A stretch of 64,000 bases of DNA from positions 7,349,818 through 7,413,817 of the forward strand of contig CM044956.1 of NCBI GenBank assembly GCA_024516035.1, read 5' to 3'. The notes beneath the pieces are model-generated. The model ran no database searches. It was not told the origin of the DNA and was given only the letters and a program-made list of their open reading frames with translations. Position 1 is the stretch's first letter, and each line of letters begins with the position of its first letter. Shown here piece by piece: positions 43,055-54,545 of this stretch. Origin of the DNA: Bactericera cockerelli. Its lineage: Eukaryota; Arthropoda; Insecta; Hemiptera; Triozidae. The position numbers were made by a program, and so were the translations under genes.

Positions 43055-44234
43055 ATGTTCCTAGTCAGTCAGCTTTATTTTCTTGTGTCAGTGCTATTCA
43101 GTTTATGTGTGGGAGATCAGATCACTCACATTTCTGATCATGACATCTTGCCCATCCATGCCAAGTGTGAATCCATCACCATTCCCTTCTGTCTGGACAT
43201 TGCGTACAATGAGACCATCATGCCCAACCTGATGGGGCACTCCAAGCAGGAAGATGCGGGGTTCGAGGTCCACCAGTACTTTCCTTTAGTCAAAGTCAAA
43301 TGCAGTCCGGACCTGCAGTTCTTCCTCTGCTCCATGTATGCCCCTGTGTGTACCATTCTTGAGAAAGCCATACCTCCTTGCAGAAACCTCTGTCTCTCTG
43401 CAAGGCAGGGCTGTGAGTCCCTCCTGAATAAGTTTGAAATACCGTGGCCAGAGTCCCTAGAATGCTCCAAGTTTCCTCTGCCAAGCAGTGGACCCGAGTC
43501 CTTATGTGTTGGAAACAATGAGCAAGGTCTGTCTAGCACCTTCAGCCCTATGTTGGAGTCTAGCTTTTCTAAAGACATGAGACCCAGCATTTCCTTTCCT
43601 AACTTACCTGAAAAAGCTAATGACTACAGTTTTGTTTGTCCTCTTCAATTTAAAACTCCTCCTGGTTTAGATTATGAGCTCAAAGTAGGAGACAAAATTG
43701 AAAAGAATTGTGGTGCTCCTTGTGATGGCATGTTCTTCTCAGAGAAGGAGAAGAACATGTCACGGCTATGGGTAGGCATCTGGTCCACTCTGTGTGCCAT
43801 CAGTTGTCTTTTCACAGTGCTCACGTTCATGATAGATTCTGATAGGTTCCGCTATCCTGAAAGACCAATCATATTCCTTTCTGTGTGCTATCTAATGGTC
43901 TCTGTCACCTACATCATAGGTTTCATGTCTGGAGACAATATCTCTTGCACCAAACCTTTCTCTCCCCCTCCGGAACACCCACACTTGCCAATGGTCTCCA
44001 CCATCACACAAGGTACCCGCCAGGAAGCATGTACCATTCTCTTCATGATCCTATACTTCTTTGGAATGGCCTCGTCTATATGGTGGGTGATACTCACCCT
44101 CACTTGGTTCCTGGCTGCTGGGTTGAAGTGGGGGCACGAAGCTATTGAGGCAAACTCCCAGTACTTCCACGTGGCTGCGTGGGCTGTTCCTGCCATCAAG
44201 ACCATCACCATACTTGCCATGGGAAAAGTTGAAG
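43055..44234 (+). CDS. fz: Frizzled-family Wnt receptor, large 5' exon, copy 1
   Basis: Frizzled is a seven-pass membrane receptor for Wnt ligands. The ATG starts a hydrophobic signal peptide (residues 1-20). A cysteine-rich domain follows from CESITIPFC (about residue 33) through [11 protein letters not shown] and [16 protein letters not shown] to about residue 150. Next comes a linker with [14 protein letters not shown]1 ([16 protein letters not shown]), TM2 ([17 protein letters not shown]), TM3 ([20 protein letters not shown]) and TM4 ([13 protein letters not shown]). The exon ends at KVEG with donor GTAAGA at 44235, phase 1. TM5-7 and the KTxxxW tail that binds Dishevelled must come from a later exon, not seen before copy 2. 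It is 1180 nt long, exactly as copy 2. It is closest to insect Fz1 or vertebrate FZD1/2/7; the linker is short and unusual. Confidence 0.93.
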
Positions 44235-44951
44235 GTAAGAATCAATTTTATTTGTAACCATCAGATCTTTTTACAAAGTTGTATATCTATTTTTCTTGAT
44301 AATAATTGAAATATTAAATTAAATTTTACTAAAGAGGATTATTCTGGAGATATTTTAATGTTTTTTGAACATTTTCTATTTTGTCAATGAAAATTAATGA
44401 AGGTACTGAATACCTAGTTCTTGATCTTCGATATTTTCTAAATATGAAAATAATATATTGAACAGTTAGAATGACATTACTTACATCATAGCTTGGTCTA
44501 GGTTTCTCATCTACATATAATGTAAGAATGAGTAATTTTACTAACTGCTTTAGAAAATCTTTAAAGTAATATTTCTTCCATACAATTATTCTTTTAATGT
44601 ATTGGTCCAATTCTTTAAAAAAGATATGTTTTAAATAATTCTCAATGTCTAGGTAACTGCTGTCAGTTGAAAGTCAAATAACTGGGCACTTTTAGCAAGA
44701 AAATCAACTCATATCATTTTGAGATAAATCTCTTTAATTGGGAATCCAAACAAAAGTAATCTCAATGTTTATTAATTCTTCAAATATGTTACTCCTTTTT
44801 AGTGTACCTAAATTGTAATATGTACATGTGGTTACAGTCATATTTGAAAAAAACCAATTAACACTTATTTTTAGTAAAAATAACAGTAAAAGAAAGCTTA
44901 TAGAGAAAAAGCCCCAAGTTCTTTCGATGCTCTTATCGTTTTCTTGGCCTT

Positions 44952-45453
44952 GCATCACTACCGCATTGCTTGATGCTCCTTTTTTTGATAAGTGCTGCTC
45001 TCAACGGATATTCACTGAACTACAGGTATCTCACTTCCATAGCTCACTTCTGACAAGTGCTGCGCTCAATAGACATTCCCTAAACTACAGAGTATCAACA
45101 AGATACTTTTTTTGTAAACAAAAATTCAGTTTGAAGAAATCGGTGTTCGCGTGCGGATGCTACGTAAAAAATTTTCGTGAAACATGGAGAAATTTAGAAA
45201 TTGTGTAAATTATTAAACATATATTTAATTTTAGGATCTAAATTGTTAGTAATTAAAGTAAAATGTCTAAAATTAAGTGCACGTACGACCGTTTATTTCC
45301 TTCTTTCATCGATTAGTTATGTTTTCAAAATGTAAATTAATTCTCGATATTTTTTCGATGTGTTTCTAAATTTAATTAATTTTTGCTTTAATTAAATAGT
45401 GTTTCTTATTTAATAATTATCTAGTGATCTCAGTGCTTTAAATAATTTTAACC
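44952..45453 (+). promoter_or_regulatory. fz: Upstream region of Frizzled copy 2
   Basis: Counterpart of 42559-43054. It contains an internal short duplication: AAGTGCTGC-CTCAA followed by an ACTACAG motif occurs at about 44990 and again at 45056. The 40 bp next to the ATG match copy 1. Confidence 0.45.
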
Positions 45454-46633
45454 ATGTTCCTAGTCAGTCAGCTTTATTTTCTTGTGTCAGTGCTATTCAG
45501 TTTATGTGTGGGAGATCAGATCACTCACATTTCGGATCATGACATCTTGCCCATCCATGCCAAGTGTGAATCCATCACCATTCCCTTCTGTCTGGACATT
45601 GCGTACAATGAGACCATCATGCCCAACCTGATGGGGCACTCCAAGCAGGAGGACGCAGGGTTCGAGGTCCACCAGTACTTTCCTTTAGTCAAAGTCAAAT
45701 GCAGTCCGGACCTGCAGTTTTTCCTCTGCTCCATGTACGCCCCTGTGTGTACCATTCTTGAGAGAGCCATACCTCCTTGCAGGAACCTCTGTCTCTCTGC
45801 AAGGCAGGGCTGTGAGTCCCTCATGAATGAGTTTGGGTTTCAGTGGCCAGAGTCTCTAGAATGCTCCAAGTTTCCTCTGCCAAGCAGTGGACCCGAGTCC
45901 TTATGTGTTGGAGACAATGAACAAGGTCTGTCTAGCACCTTCAGCCCTATGTTGGAGTCTAGCTTTGCAAAAGACACGAGACCCGGCATTTCCTATCCTA
46001 ACATACCTGAAAATGCTAAGGATTATGGCTTTGTATGTCCTCTTCACTTTAAAACTCCTCCTGGTTTAGATTATGAGCTCAAAGTAGGAGACAAAATTGA
46101 AAAGAATTGTGGTGCTCCTTGTGATGGCATGTTCTTCTCAGAGAAAGAGAAGAACATGTCACGGCTATGGGTAGGCATCTGGTCCACTCTGTGTGCCATC
46201 AGCTGTCTCTTCACTGTGCTTACGTTCATGATAGATTCTGATAGGTTCCGCTATCCTGAAAGACCAATCATATTCCTTTCTGTGTGCTATCTCATGGTCT
46301 CTGTCACCTACATCATAGGTTTCATGTCTGGGGACAAGATCTCTTGCACCAAACCTTTCTCTCCCCCTCCTGAACACCCACACTTGCCGATGGTCTCCAC
46401 CATCACACAAGGTACCCGCCAGGAAGCATGTACTATTCTCTTCATGATCCTATACTTCTTTGGAATGGCCTCGTCTATATGGTGGGTGATACTCACCCTC
46501 ACTTGGTTCCTGGCTGCTGGGTTGAAGTGGGGGCATGAAGCTATTGAGGCAAACTCCCAGTACTTCCATGTGGCTGCATGGGCTGTTCCTGCCATCAAGA
46601 CCATCACCATACTTGCCATGGGGAAAGTTGAAG
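45454..46633 (+). CDS. fz: Frizzled-family Wnt receptor, large 5' exon, copy 2
   Basis: Tandem duplicate of the exon 2399 bp upstream, with the same start, signal peptide, cysteine-rich domain, TM1-TM4 and end (KVEG, donor GTAAGA at 46634, phase 1). It differs at 17 of 393 residues by my count. Sixteen of these lie between about residues 108 and 210, for example [11 protein letters not shown] here against [12 protein letters not shown] in copy 1. Elsewhere differences are almost all third-base changes, so both copies look constrained. No downstream exon with TM5-7 is recognisable up to the end of the window. Either that exon lies beyond 64000 or it is split into pieces too short to spot. The two copies could be separate genes or alternative first exons feeding one shared 3' part. 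Confidence 0.93.
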
Positions 46634-46639
46634 GTAAGA

Positions 46640-47930
46640 TATATTTTTTTTTTTTTGCATTCTCATCCTTATTTAATGATAAGTACATTCTGAACCTACC
46701 TCTCAATATTGTGACTACTCTCTAAAAATTTCCAAGTAAGTTTTTTCAAGGATTTTTTTAGGTGAAAAAAATGGTTGTATGTATATGTATAATATGTTTG
46801 TAACTTTGTACATCCTACTGTTGAAAATTTGTAGGTAACACCAAACTTTATATCTAGATCATAGGTAGCAGAGATAATTTGTGAAGCTTTAAAAATATAT
46901 AGGTGGATTCTTAGAGAAAATATAATTCAGTAAATACTAAGATATTAACACTTGTGCAACCAATTTCCAAATGAGCATTTAGAACAATGTTCTAAATTAT
47001 AAAATTTATATTATAAAAGTCAGTCCATTAGTCTAGAAATTTTTTATGGCCTGACAAATGTAATGAGGCTCAGTTTATGTCTTAGCTCAGCAAAAGAGGT
47101 GGTTTACTTTCAAGTATATTATCCTATTATGTAATGTAAAGCAATAGTAGGTAATAATATACCTATTGAAATTGAAAAACAAGCATCAAACTTATGAAGA
47201 AAATAAAGACCAGGTCTGTTGGTCAGTATTCTGTATATCAAGCAACCCGTTTAAGACTGGCAGTTCTCTTTGTTGGTTATTGTATTTTTTTGCCATTAAA
47301 AAAGAAATATTAATTTTTTTGCCAGTATTGTTAAAAAAGAAGAAAACAAAAACCGATTGAGTCATCCCTGTGGCAGAGTACAGGAAAACAGCTGGTATAT
47401 TCACAGGTCTCATGAACTGCATACAAAGTCTCACACTTAACAGGCTGTGATTTACACTTCATCGTTATCTCCCGGTTTTATTGCTCTCCCTTTATGTGAG
47501 GAATTTGAAATGAGTGAAATGGTCGAGTTTTATAGCTTTGTTTATGACACCAGGGGAGGTGACGGCTTGGAGTGGGGTTTATGAAGGCGAGACACTGTCA
47601 TTATGATGGGTTTTTATTTTTAATTTTTTAATGCCTGTTTCATTGAGTTTCCAATATGTTCAATATCTGTGACCTTGACTTGACATGTGTTTGCAAATTG
47701 TATTTCGCTGTAAATCCCTTGCTTTTGATGCGATAGGTCTCTATTGAGTATTGGGTAGGTAATGAGACAAATGAGGTTGGTTGGTTTCATGCTCTTAACA
47801 GTTAATGGCGCCGAGTTCCGGCCCTAATCGATGTACGGCAATGCCTCATTGTGTAGAGTAGGGCTAGGAAAAATAAATATAGGGCCATGCCTCGGGCCGT
47901 AACTCGGTTGCAGCCCTCCACAGTGGATTC
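46640..47930 (+). other. Intron or intergenic DNA after Frizzled copy 2
   Basis: Follows the GTAAGA donor. No TM5-7 exon of Frizzled is visible. Confidence 0.55.
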
Positions 47931-48142
47931 AGATATGTATCAAACACCTCGGCCGAGGTGTGAAGAACGCCAATACAAAATTTAAACTATAATTTATATG
48001 TTAGTACCTATTTATATTAATTATTAGTATTATCTACTAATTCAAATAAAACATATTTTATTTGAAATAGTTTAAAATTTAATAAAAAATTTGTTCCATT
48101 TCAATTAGTAATGTGAAACACGTATACATTTTGTATGTATAA

Positions 48143-48690
48143 ATATCCCCCCAAAAACACCACTTCGTGGTTAAAAAAAGAAGAACGCCTCACTGAAAAG
48201 AATGATTATAATTAGCTAAAAATAAATGATATCAAATTGAGAACACCTTACCCCCTCTCTTTCTATATCTCTGCACTCCTCTCTAAATTTATTCCTCTTA
48301 TGTTTATCTTTCTTTATCCTTTCTAGGGGTCATCCCAAACTTGATTATTCTTTAAATTTACTTGTTGCACGGCAATAAAAAATGGCGGTCGGAGTATGAT
48401 TTTTCTGAACTTATTTGATTTGAATCGAGAAAATTACACCGCGACCGCCATTTTTTATTGCCGTGCAACAAGTAAATTTAAAGAATAATCAAGTTTGGGA
48501 TGACCCCTAGAAAGGATAAAGAAAGATAAACATAAGAGGAATAAATTTAGAGAGGAGTGCAGAGATATAGAAAGAGAGGGGGTAAGGTGTTCTCAATTTG
48601 ATATCATTTATTTTTAGCTAATTATAATCATTCTTTTCAGTGAGGCGTTCTTCTTTTTTTAACCACGAAGTGGTGTTTTTGGGGGGATAT
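48143..48690. repeat. Perfect 249-bp inverted repeat with 50-nt spacer
   Basis: The left arm 48143-48391 (from ATATCCCCCCAAAAACACCA to AAAAAATGGCGGTCG) is the exact reverse complement of 48442-48690; I found no mismatch. The spacer is 48392-48441. It could be a foldback transposon inserted at an ATAT site or a hairpin-RNA locus. No ORF is evident. Confidence 0.95.
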
Positions 48691-49244
48691 CAGTTCTTTT
48701 TGTACGAAAATATAGCTTTATACACTACTGAAACATTATGAATAACAAAATTAAATAAGCTGAGAAAATGTGAATGTACCAAGTTGTCTTTTCTTAGATA
48801 TAGTTTTAGCAGTACGTATTTAATTTTTCTAAGGTCAATATGTATTTGGATCACAGATTTGGCCCCCTGAGTCCCCAAAGTGAGTAAATAATATATAAAT
48901 TTGCAATGCAAGACCTTTTGATTCTATACTCAACATGATTAGGTTTATCTTTCAATGCTAAATAGATCTCGGAGCCTCCTATGAGGGACAGTAAAACACC
49001 TGGATTTACAAATGCCAAAGAAATTAATTTGTAATCACCTTATCAAGGTGAGATAATGAGTTCTCTCCCGTTGACTTTTTCTTACCCGAATTCACTCCGG
49101 CTTGTTGCAGGGTTCACCACAAGTATCTCTCCCGGAAATAAGACCATGCTTTTTTACATTAGGTATTTAAGAAAATGAAATCTATAAAATTATCATTTTT
49201 ATATAAGAATTGGCCTTTTAATCTTTAAAATCTCTAACTAATGA

Positions 49245-49450
49245 AAGGCAACGCCTTCAGTGTATAGTAGAGTTAGGTAAAATATATAGAAGGCCATGCC
49301 TCAGGAATATAATAGTGTTAAGGATAATACATATAAGGCAATGCCTCGGGTTTATAGTAGGGTTAGGTAAATATATAGAAGGCCATGCCTTGGGTTTATC
49401 ATATGGTTAGGAAAAATACATAGAAGGCCATGCCTAAGGTCTATATCAAT
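49245..49450. repeat. Imperfect tandem repeat with AGGCAATGCCT palindromes
   Basis: Blocks of about 60 bp built on AAGGC(A/C)ATGCCTCGGGTTTA followed by TAGGGTTAGGTAAATATAT occur about four times. A related block lies at 47830-47905. Confidence 0.65.
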
Positions 49451-49484
49451 GATTCCTAGGCGTTTCGATTATAATTTTTATGCT

Positions 49485-49735
49485 AGGCCTAAACTATGTA
49501 GGTATAAAATCAGTTAAAAATGCAAGCGACGCGACGGGAGACAATTTGGTGTTGATAAAACCATGAGCGGGAGAGAACTCGGTGGTGACGTCCCTTATCA
49601 ATACCTCACGAGGTATGAGTGTACCCCGGACATAATGGACAGAGAAAAAAAACTTCCCTGAAGGGGATCGAACCCAAGTCATGGTGCGTGCAAGCCTAGT
49701 ATGCTACCCACTTGGCCAAAGTCACTACTTTGTCA
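49485..49735 (-). mobile_element. SINE family H, long copy
   Basis: Inverted: head TAGTGACTTTGGCCAAGTGG, GCTTGCACGC (TGC), GGTTCGATCCCC, body GGGGTACACTCATACCTCGT and a long tail. Confidence 0.8.
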
Positions 49736-49969
49736 CAACTTTTAGTGAGTAGCATCGACAATATGAGAGCTAATTCATCATATTTTATCTCAATCCAACC
49801 ATGATTGTCCAAAATCAATCTCGTATTGCCGCCACAGGTCATTGGCCAATTCCGCAACTACTAAAATTTTCCTCGCGAGGGTAATGGGGTCGTCATGAAG
49901 ATCAAATATAAATATCGGAAAAACAAAACACCAAATAGCCCAAATTGAAAAAATAGAGCTAAAAAATTT

Positions 49970-50045
49970 CGTCCCCGCCAGGATTCGAACCCATGCTGAC
50001 TGGGTGGCAGGTCGAGCATGCTACGAATAGACAAAGTTATCTTCT
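49970..50045 (-). mobile_element. tRNA-like SINE head, diverged
   Basis: CGCCAGGATTCGAACCCATG is an inverted B box and TCGAGCATGCTACGAATAGA an eroded A-box region. It is not intact enough for a tRNA gene. Confidence 0.5.
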
Positions 50046-51679
50046 AAAGAAACGGACGGAAAATGAACTAACTAAATTAATACTTGGAAACTTAAACATG
50101 AAAATTTTGCAGTGAGAGAGCGAGGTCATCTCGAAAAATACATACTGGCCAAGATCTGACCACTAAGCTAAGGATTCGAAGGTACCTACCCGCCAAAGAA
50201 AATGAAAAGGCCACCAGGTGCCACCCAGTGGACCGGATGAAGGAGTAATATCAATAAATTTGGTATCTGCTCATCAAGATCTTTCATTTGATACCACTTA
50301 AGATTAGTATTATCCTTCAATTCCCGATTTGGGCTCCCAAAACCCGAGGCCGCCCAAATGGGCCGCCCGCTTATAATTTAGAATTTTTTTTTGGTCCGGG
50401 CTCATCTCCATTATATTTTGATCACTTTAGACACCTCACTTGATCTTCAGTGCCAAGTTAAAGACACGAAGTCGGGTCTCAAAGGATCCGTATGAAGAAA
50501 AAAAAACAGAAAAAAAAAATTATGAATCTTTTCATGTCTTTCACGATTGTTCGGGGGTCTCGAAAATAGGGTTCCCGTTGGCCTAGGAAGTCAAACAAAA
50601 AGTCAAATCAATTTATTTTTCAACGTAGAGTCCATTTCTGCAATAAAAATCGCAATTTTTGAAATTCATGTTGCACTTTTCGCTGGCTGAAAGTACATGA
50701 AATGCATGGGAACTATGTTTTCCGTAACCTTACACTCTGCCGGGCTGTCTCTTTCTTTGTATAGGCGTTCTTCACACCTCGGCCGAGGTGTTTGATTCAC
50801 ATAAAATAAATTGAATTGAATGTATAAAATACATACTTTTCAGGTAGGTGCAAGTAGGTCTGGATGTTAGGTTGAACCTTCTTTTAAATTAAGTGTTCAG
50901 GACAAAATTTGTAGTTTTTATTTACATCTGATCCCAGGTAGGAGAGAATGTAGTCTAGTGTAAAGCAAAACTAGTAAATGAAAAATAAACAACCAACCAG
51001 ACTCGGATTAAATGCATGTTTCCATTTTTGAAAGAATCAGACCTTTATTGTATACCTGTTCAAAAGTAAATCCTAGAATTTTCTAAGAAATTCAATTTAT
51101 TATTCAAGTGAAGGGTTTGTATTTTGATCAATACTGAGAGAATACTACTGTTCAGTACTTTAATATGATCTTGATCAGTTATTGATGTATTACCAGTACT
51201 GCATGCTCTGTATACAACTGGTTCTCTGAGACCAAACAGAAATTGCTGATCTGTCAGATCGAAATGAAATCGTGTTCTTCTTTGCTCGTTAAGTCAATAT
51301 GAGGCATATTGTTGTCCTGTCAATATTATGGTTAACACAAATGTAATACCAATGCTAGTTTTATTACTGCCAATATCATGTTTCGCACAAAAAATAGCAA
51401 TGCAATTTTTTATTACAGCAAAGCTTGAGAAGTTGTACAGACAATTTTCAATACAGTACAATACCAATACGAAAGTCTTGGTGTTGTATTGTATTGGAAG
51501 TCAATAACCATCAGAAAGTGTTGTTCATAAATAATATCGTCAAGTGACAACTTGGATATCTTGCTTAGTAGTCTTGTCTCTACCATTTTTGGTATCTTGG
51601 TAGGTTTTTATCTCACGGTTTAGATTATTGTTAAAAATAAAAATATAGAAAAAGAAATATCGCACGTTGAATAAATCAG

Positions 51680-51895
51680 GGTTGGGTGGAAGATATTGCC
51701 CTAATAACCCCGCCTTTTAGTGAGGACATATCTGTATATATTTTATCTATGTTGTTTATCTTTTTCTACTTTCCTTATCCTATAATAAGGAAAGTATTGT
51801 ATTCGTCGAAATTTTGTTCTTGTTTATATTGTTCTCAATTTTGTATTTTAATTTTTATCATTTCTTGTTAGTACATAATTATGTCCTATGAAAAA
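51680..51895 (+). repeat. Dispersed repeat J
   Basis: GGGTTGGGTGGAAGATATTG, AACCCCGCCTTTTAGTGAGG and ATTATGTCCTATGAAAAAAG. Confidence 0.73.
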
Positions 51896-51978
51896 AGAAT
51901 TCAATGATACATAATAATAATCACTGATTTTTTCATATTTGTGTTAACCACACAAATGTTTATTCATATACGCCTTTG

Positions 51979-52530
51979 AAAAATGCGTATGAATAAACCC
52001 CTTTTAGAGCACCTCCCCTACAGAGTCCCACAACAAAAAATTAATACGGACCCCACAGAAAGTTAATACGGCCCTGTAGGTATCTATGTCTATTGTAGCA
52101 ATGACCCTTAGTAGCTGATCTCGTAAGAAAAATATTGGTCTTTGAAAAGCCATTACATAAATAAATAAAAACCATTACATAAATAAGTTCCATCTGGAAA
52201 AATGCGTATGAATAAACCCCTTTTAAAGAGTACCAGGGCCCGGCATCAAAATTCTACTACAGGCCCCACAGAAAGTTAATACGGCCCTGTAGGTATCTGT
52301 GTCTATTGTAGCAATGACCCTTTAGTAGCTGAACTCGTAAGAAATATTGGTCATTTAAAAGCCATTACATAAATAAATAAAAACCTTTATATAAATAAGT
52401 TCCATATGGAAAAATGCGTATAAATAAACCCCTTTTACAGAGTACCAGGGCCCGGCACCAAAATTCTACTACAGGCCCCACAGAAAGTTAATACGGCCCT
52501 GTAGGTATCTATGTCCACTGTAGCAATGAC
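51979..52530. repeat. About 215-bp tandem repeat, 2.6 units
   Basis: The unit begins AAAAATGCGTATGAATAAAC and contains CAGAAAGTTAATACGGCCCT. Starts at 51979, 52198 and 52410. It lies just before the mariner-type element. Confidence 0.92.
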
Positions 52531-52584
52531 CGTGTAACTAAGGCTCTAAGGAAGAAATATAAGATCACGTTCAAATCCTGTGTA

Positions 52585-54545
52585 TACAGAGTGTCCACTT
52601 TTAATGTGCGCCATAGGAAAAATACATGTAAAAACAGTTTTTCTTGTCTCAAAAGTCGCCATTAAGTATTTTAGTTAAATCAAATATGTTAACTCATGTA
52701 TTTTTATCTGAGGAATCCACTGGTGGTAATTTCATACACCTGGGACTTACAGTTAAAAAGTTAAGGGTTCGAAATCCGAGAAATGTGTTATGTTTGAAAC
52801 TCAACATTTTTGTACAATTAGATACTCTATTTTATGTATTTTTTCACGAGAAATTAATTGGTAATATTTTCAATTACCTGGGGTTTACAGTTAAAAATTT
52901 CTGGGTTCGAAACCGAGTAATTGCGTTATGTTTGAAACGAAACATTTTAGTACATAACTGAATAAATACTCTATTTTATGTATTTTTTCACGAGAAATTG
53001 ATTGGTAATATTTTCAATTACCTGGGGTTTACAGTTATAAACTTCTGGGTTCGAAACCGAGTAATTGCGTTATGTTTGAAACTCAATATTTTCGTACACC
53101 TGGATACCTACCTGGTTTCTGGTTTTACTATCTGTTATACCCTATTTTAGCATTCTTTAATTTATTTGTTTATTTTTTCAATAGAAATAACGATTTCTGC
53201 TTCTTTTGTCCGTAGAAGACCTACTGAAAAAAGGCGTGTTTTAAACTTGAATACATGACTTTGTAAAAAAGGACAACTGATAATCAGTTAATGGGTAGGT
53301 ACTTACTGATATTGAAGTTAGATTCGATTTTCAAAGATATCTCCATCAGCAGCAACACAATATCCCAATATGTCGTAAAATTCATTGCGAACATTTACCA
53401 ATTGACGTGCTGTTATGTTGTTGCATGCTTAGGAGATGGCATCTTTCAATGCCTCTACATTGGGGTATGTTTTAGCTTCGTGTTAAAGTAGGTACTGTTT
53501 TTAGGTAACCCCAAAGAAAAAAGTCATTTGGGGATAGATTGGGTGATCTTGCTGCCCAATCAATATCACCATTGTGACCTATCAGGCTATCACCCTTCCT
53601 GGAAACGCTGCTTGTAAAAAATCTTTGACTAATCTTGAGTTGTGGGCTGGACAACCGTCCATTTGAAAAAAAAATTCTCTTTCACCAACAGCATTTGTGA
53701 TTAATGGACCTATTTCATGAACAAGGAGGTCGAGGAAGAGTTCTGAAGTTAGATTTTCATTGTAGAATATTGGACCAATAATGTGTTGTCCTACTATTCC
53801 TGCCCAGACGTTTACTTTTTGTGGGTACTGAGTATGAGGCTGTACCAAGAGTAGAGGATTTTCTTTGGCCCACATCCGTGAGTTTTGAAAATTGGGAGCG
53901 TGTGTCAGATTAAAACTAGATTCGCCTGAAAAGCAAATATTTTCTAGCAGTCTTCTGTCAGCATTTATCAGGTCTATCATTGTAGAACAAAAATGAATCC
54001 TTCTTTCATAATCACCATTCAATAACTGCTGATGTTTGCTAAAGTGATAGATACTTATGTTTTTTCAGAGTCTTATGTGCAGTACAAACTTTTTAACTGT
54101 GAGTATTACGTGTTTGAAAATATCACCAATCGATTTGTCGTGAAAAATACATAAAATAGAGTATTTATCCAGTTATGTACAAAAATGTTTCGTTTCAAAC
54201 AGAACGCAATGACTCGGTTTCGAACCCAGAACTTTTTAACTGCGAACCCCAGGTAATTGAAAATATTACCAATCTATTTCTCGTGAAAAAATACATAAAA
54301 TAGAGTATCCAATTGTACAAAAATGTTGAGTTTCAAACATAACACATTTCTCGGATTTCGAACCCTTAACTTTTTAACTGTAAGTCCCAGGTGTATGAAA
54401 TTACAACCAGTGGATTCCTCAGATAAAAATACATGAGTTAATATATTTGGTTTAACTAAAATACTTAATGGCGACTTTTGAGACAAGAAAAACTGTTTTT
54501 ACATGTATTTTTCCTATGGCGCACATTAAAAGTGGACACTCTGTA
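52585..54545. mobile_element. Defective Tc1/mariner-type transposon with long inverted repeats
   Basis: Both ends begin TACAGAGTGTCCACTTTTAA and are flanked by TA, the mariner target duplication. The two arms stay complementary over more than 400 bp and contain an internal direct repeat (about 160 bp: CTCTATTTTATGTATTTTTT, CACGAG, GGGTTCGAAACCGAG) twice per arm, so each end carries repeated subterminal blocks. The only coding remnant lies at 53472-54060 on the reverse strand. Confidence 0.88.
53472..54060 (-). pseudogene. Mariner-type transposase remnant
   Basis: The reverse strand reads YHFSKHQQLLNGDYERRIHF, VNVWAGIVGQHIIGPIFY, FFQMDGCPAHNSRLVKDF and, after a frameshift near 53590, RSPNLSPNDFFLWGYLK. 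This is the catalytic half of a Tc1/mariner transposase. The first catalytic Asp (FSDES in relatives) is Gly here (FSGES), the third (SPDL) is Asn, and only the middle one (MDG) remains. The N-terminal DNA-binding half is gone. The element cannot move itself. Confidence 0.88.

Larger units (their letters stand above)
47939..50796. mobile_element. Possible transposon bounded by 33-bp inverted repeats
   Basis: ATCAAACACCTCGGCCGAGG with GTGTGAAGAACGCC at 47939-47971 recurs inverted at 50764-50796. Each end itself contains the 18-bp palindrome ACACCTCGGCCGAGGTGT. A diverged copy of the motif is at about 18788. The interior holds the 249-bp inverted repeat, SINEs and short repeats; no transposase is seen. 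Whether this is one element or two solo copies is open. Confidence 0.5.

Noticed and set aside
43138..43590. Antisense frames over the Frizzled exons
   Set aside because: Shadow frames; the sense reading shows the full CRD and TM1-4.
47939..48000. Helitron terminus, because of the short hairpin
   Set aside because: No CTRR end and no 5'-TC partner could be found, and the motif appears in inverted pairs, which Helitrons do not have.
51979..52530. CRISPR-like repeat array
   Set aside because: Units of 215 bp without spacer structure, in a eukaryotic nuclear context; an ordinary tandem repeat.
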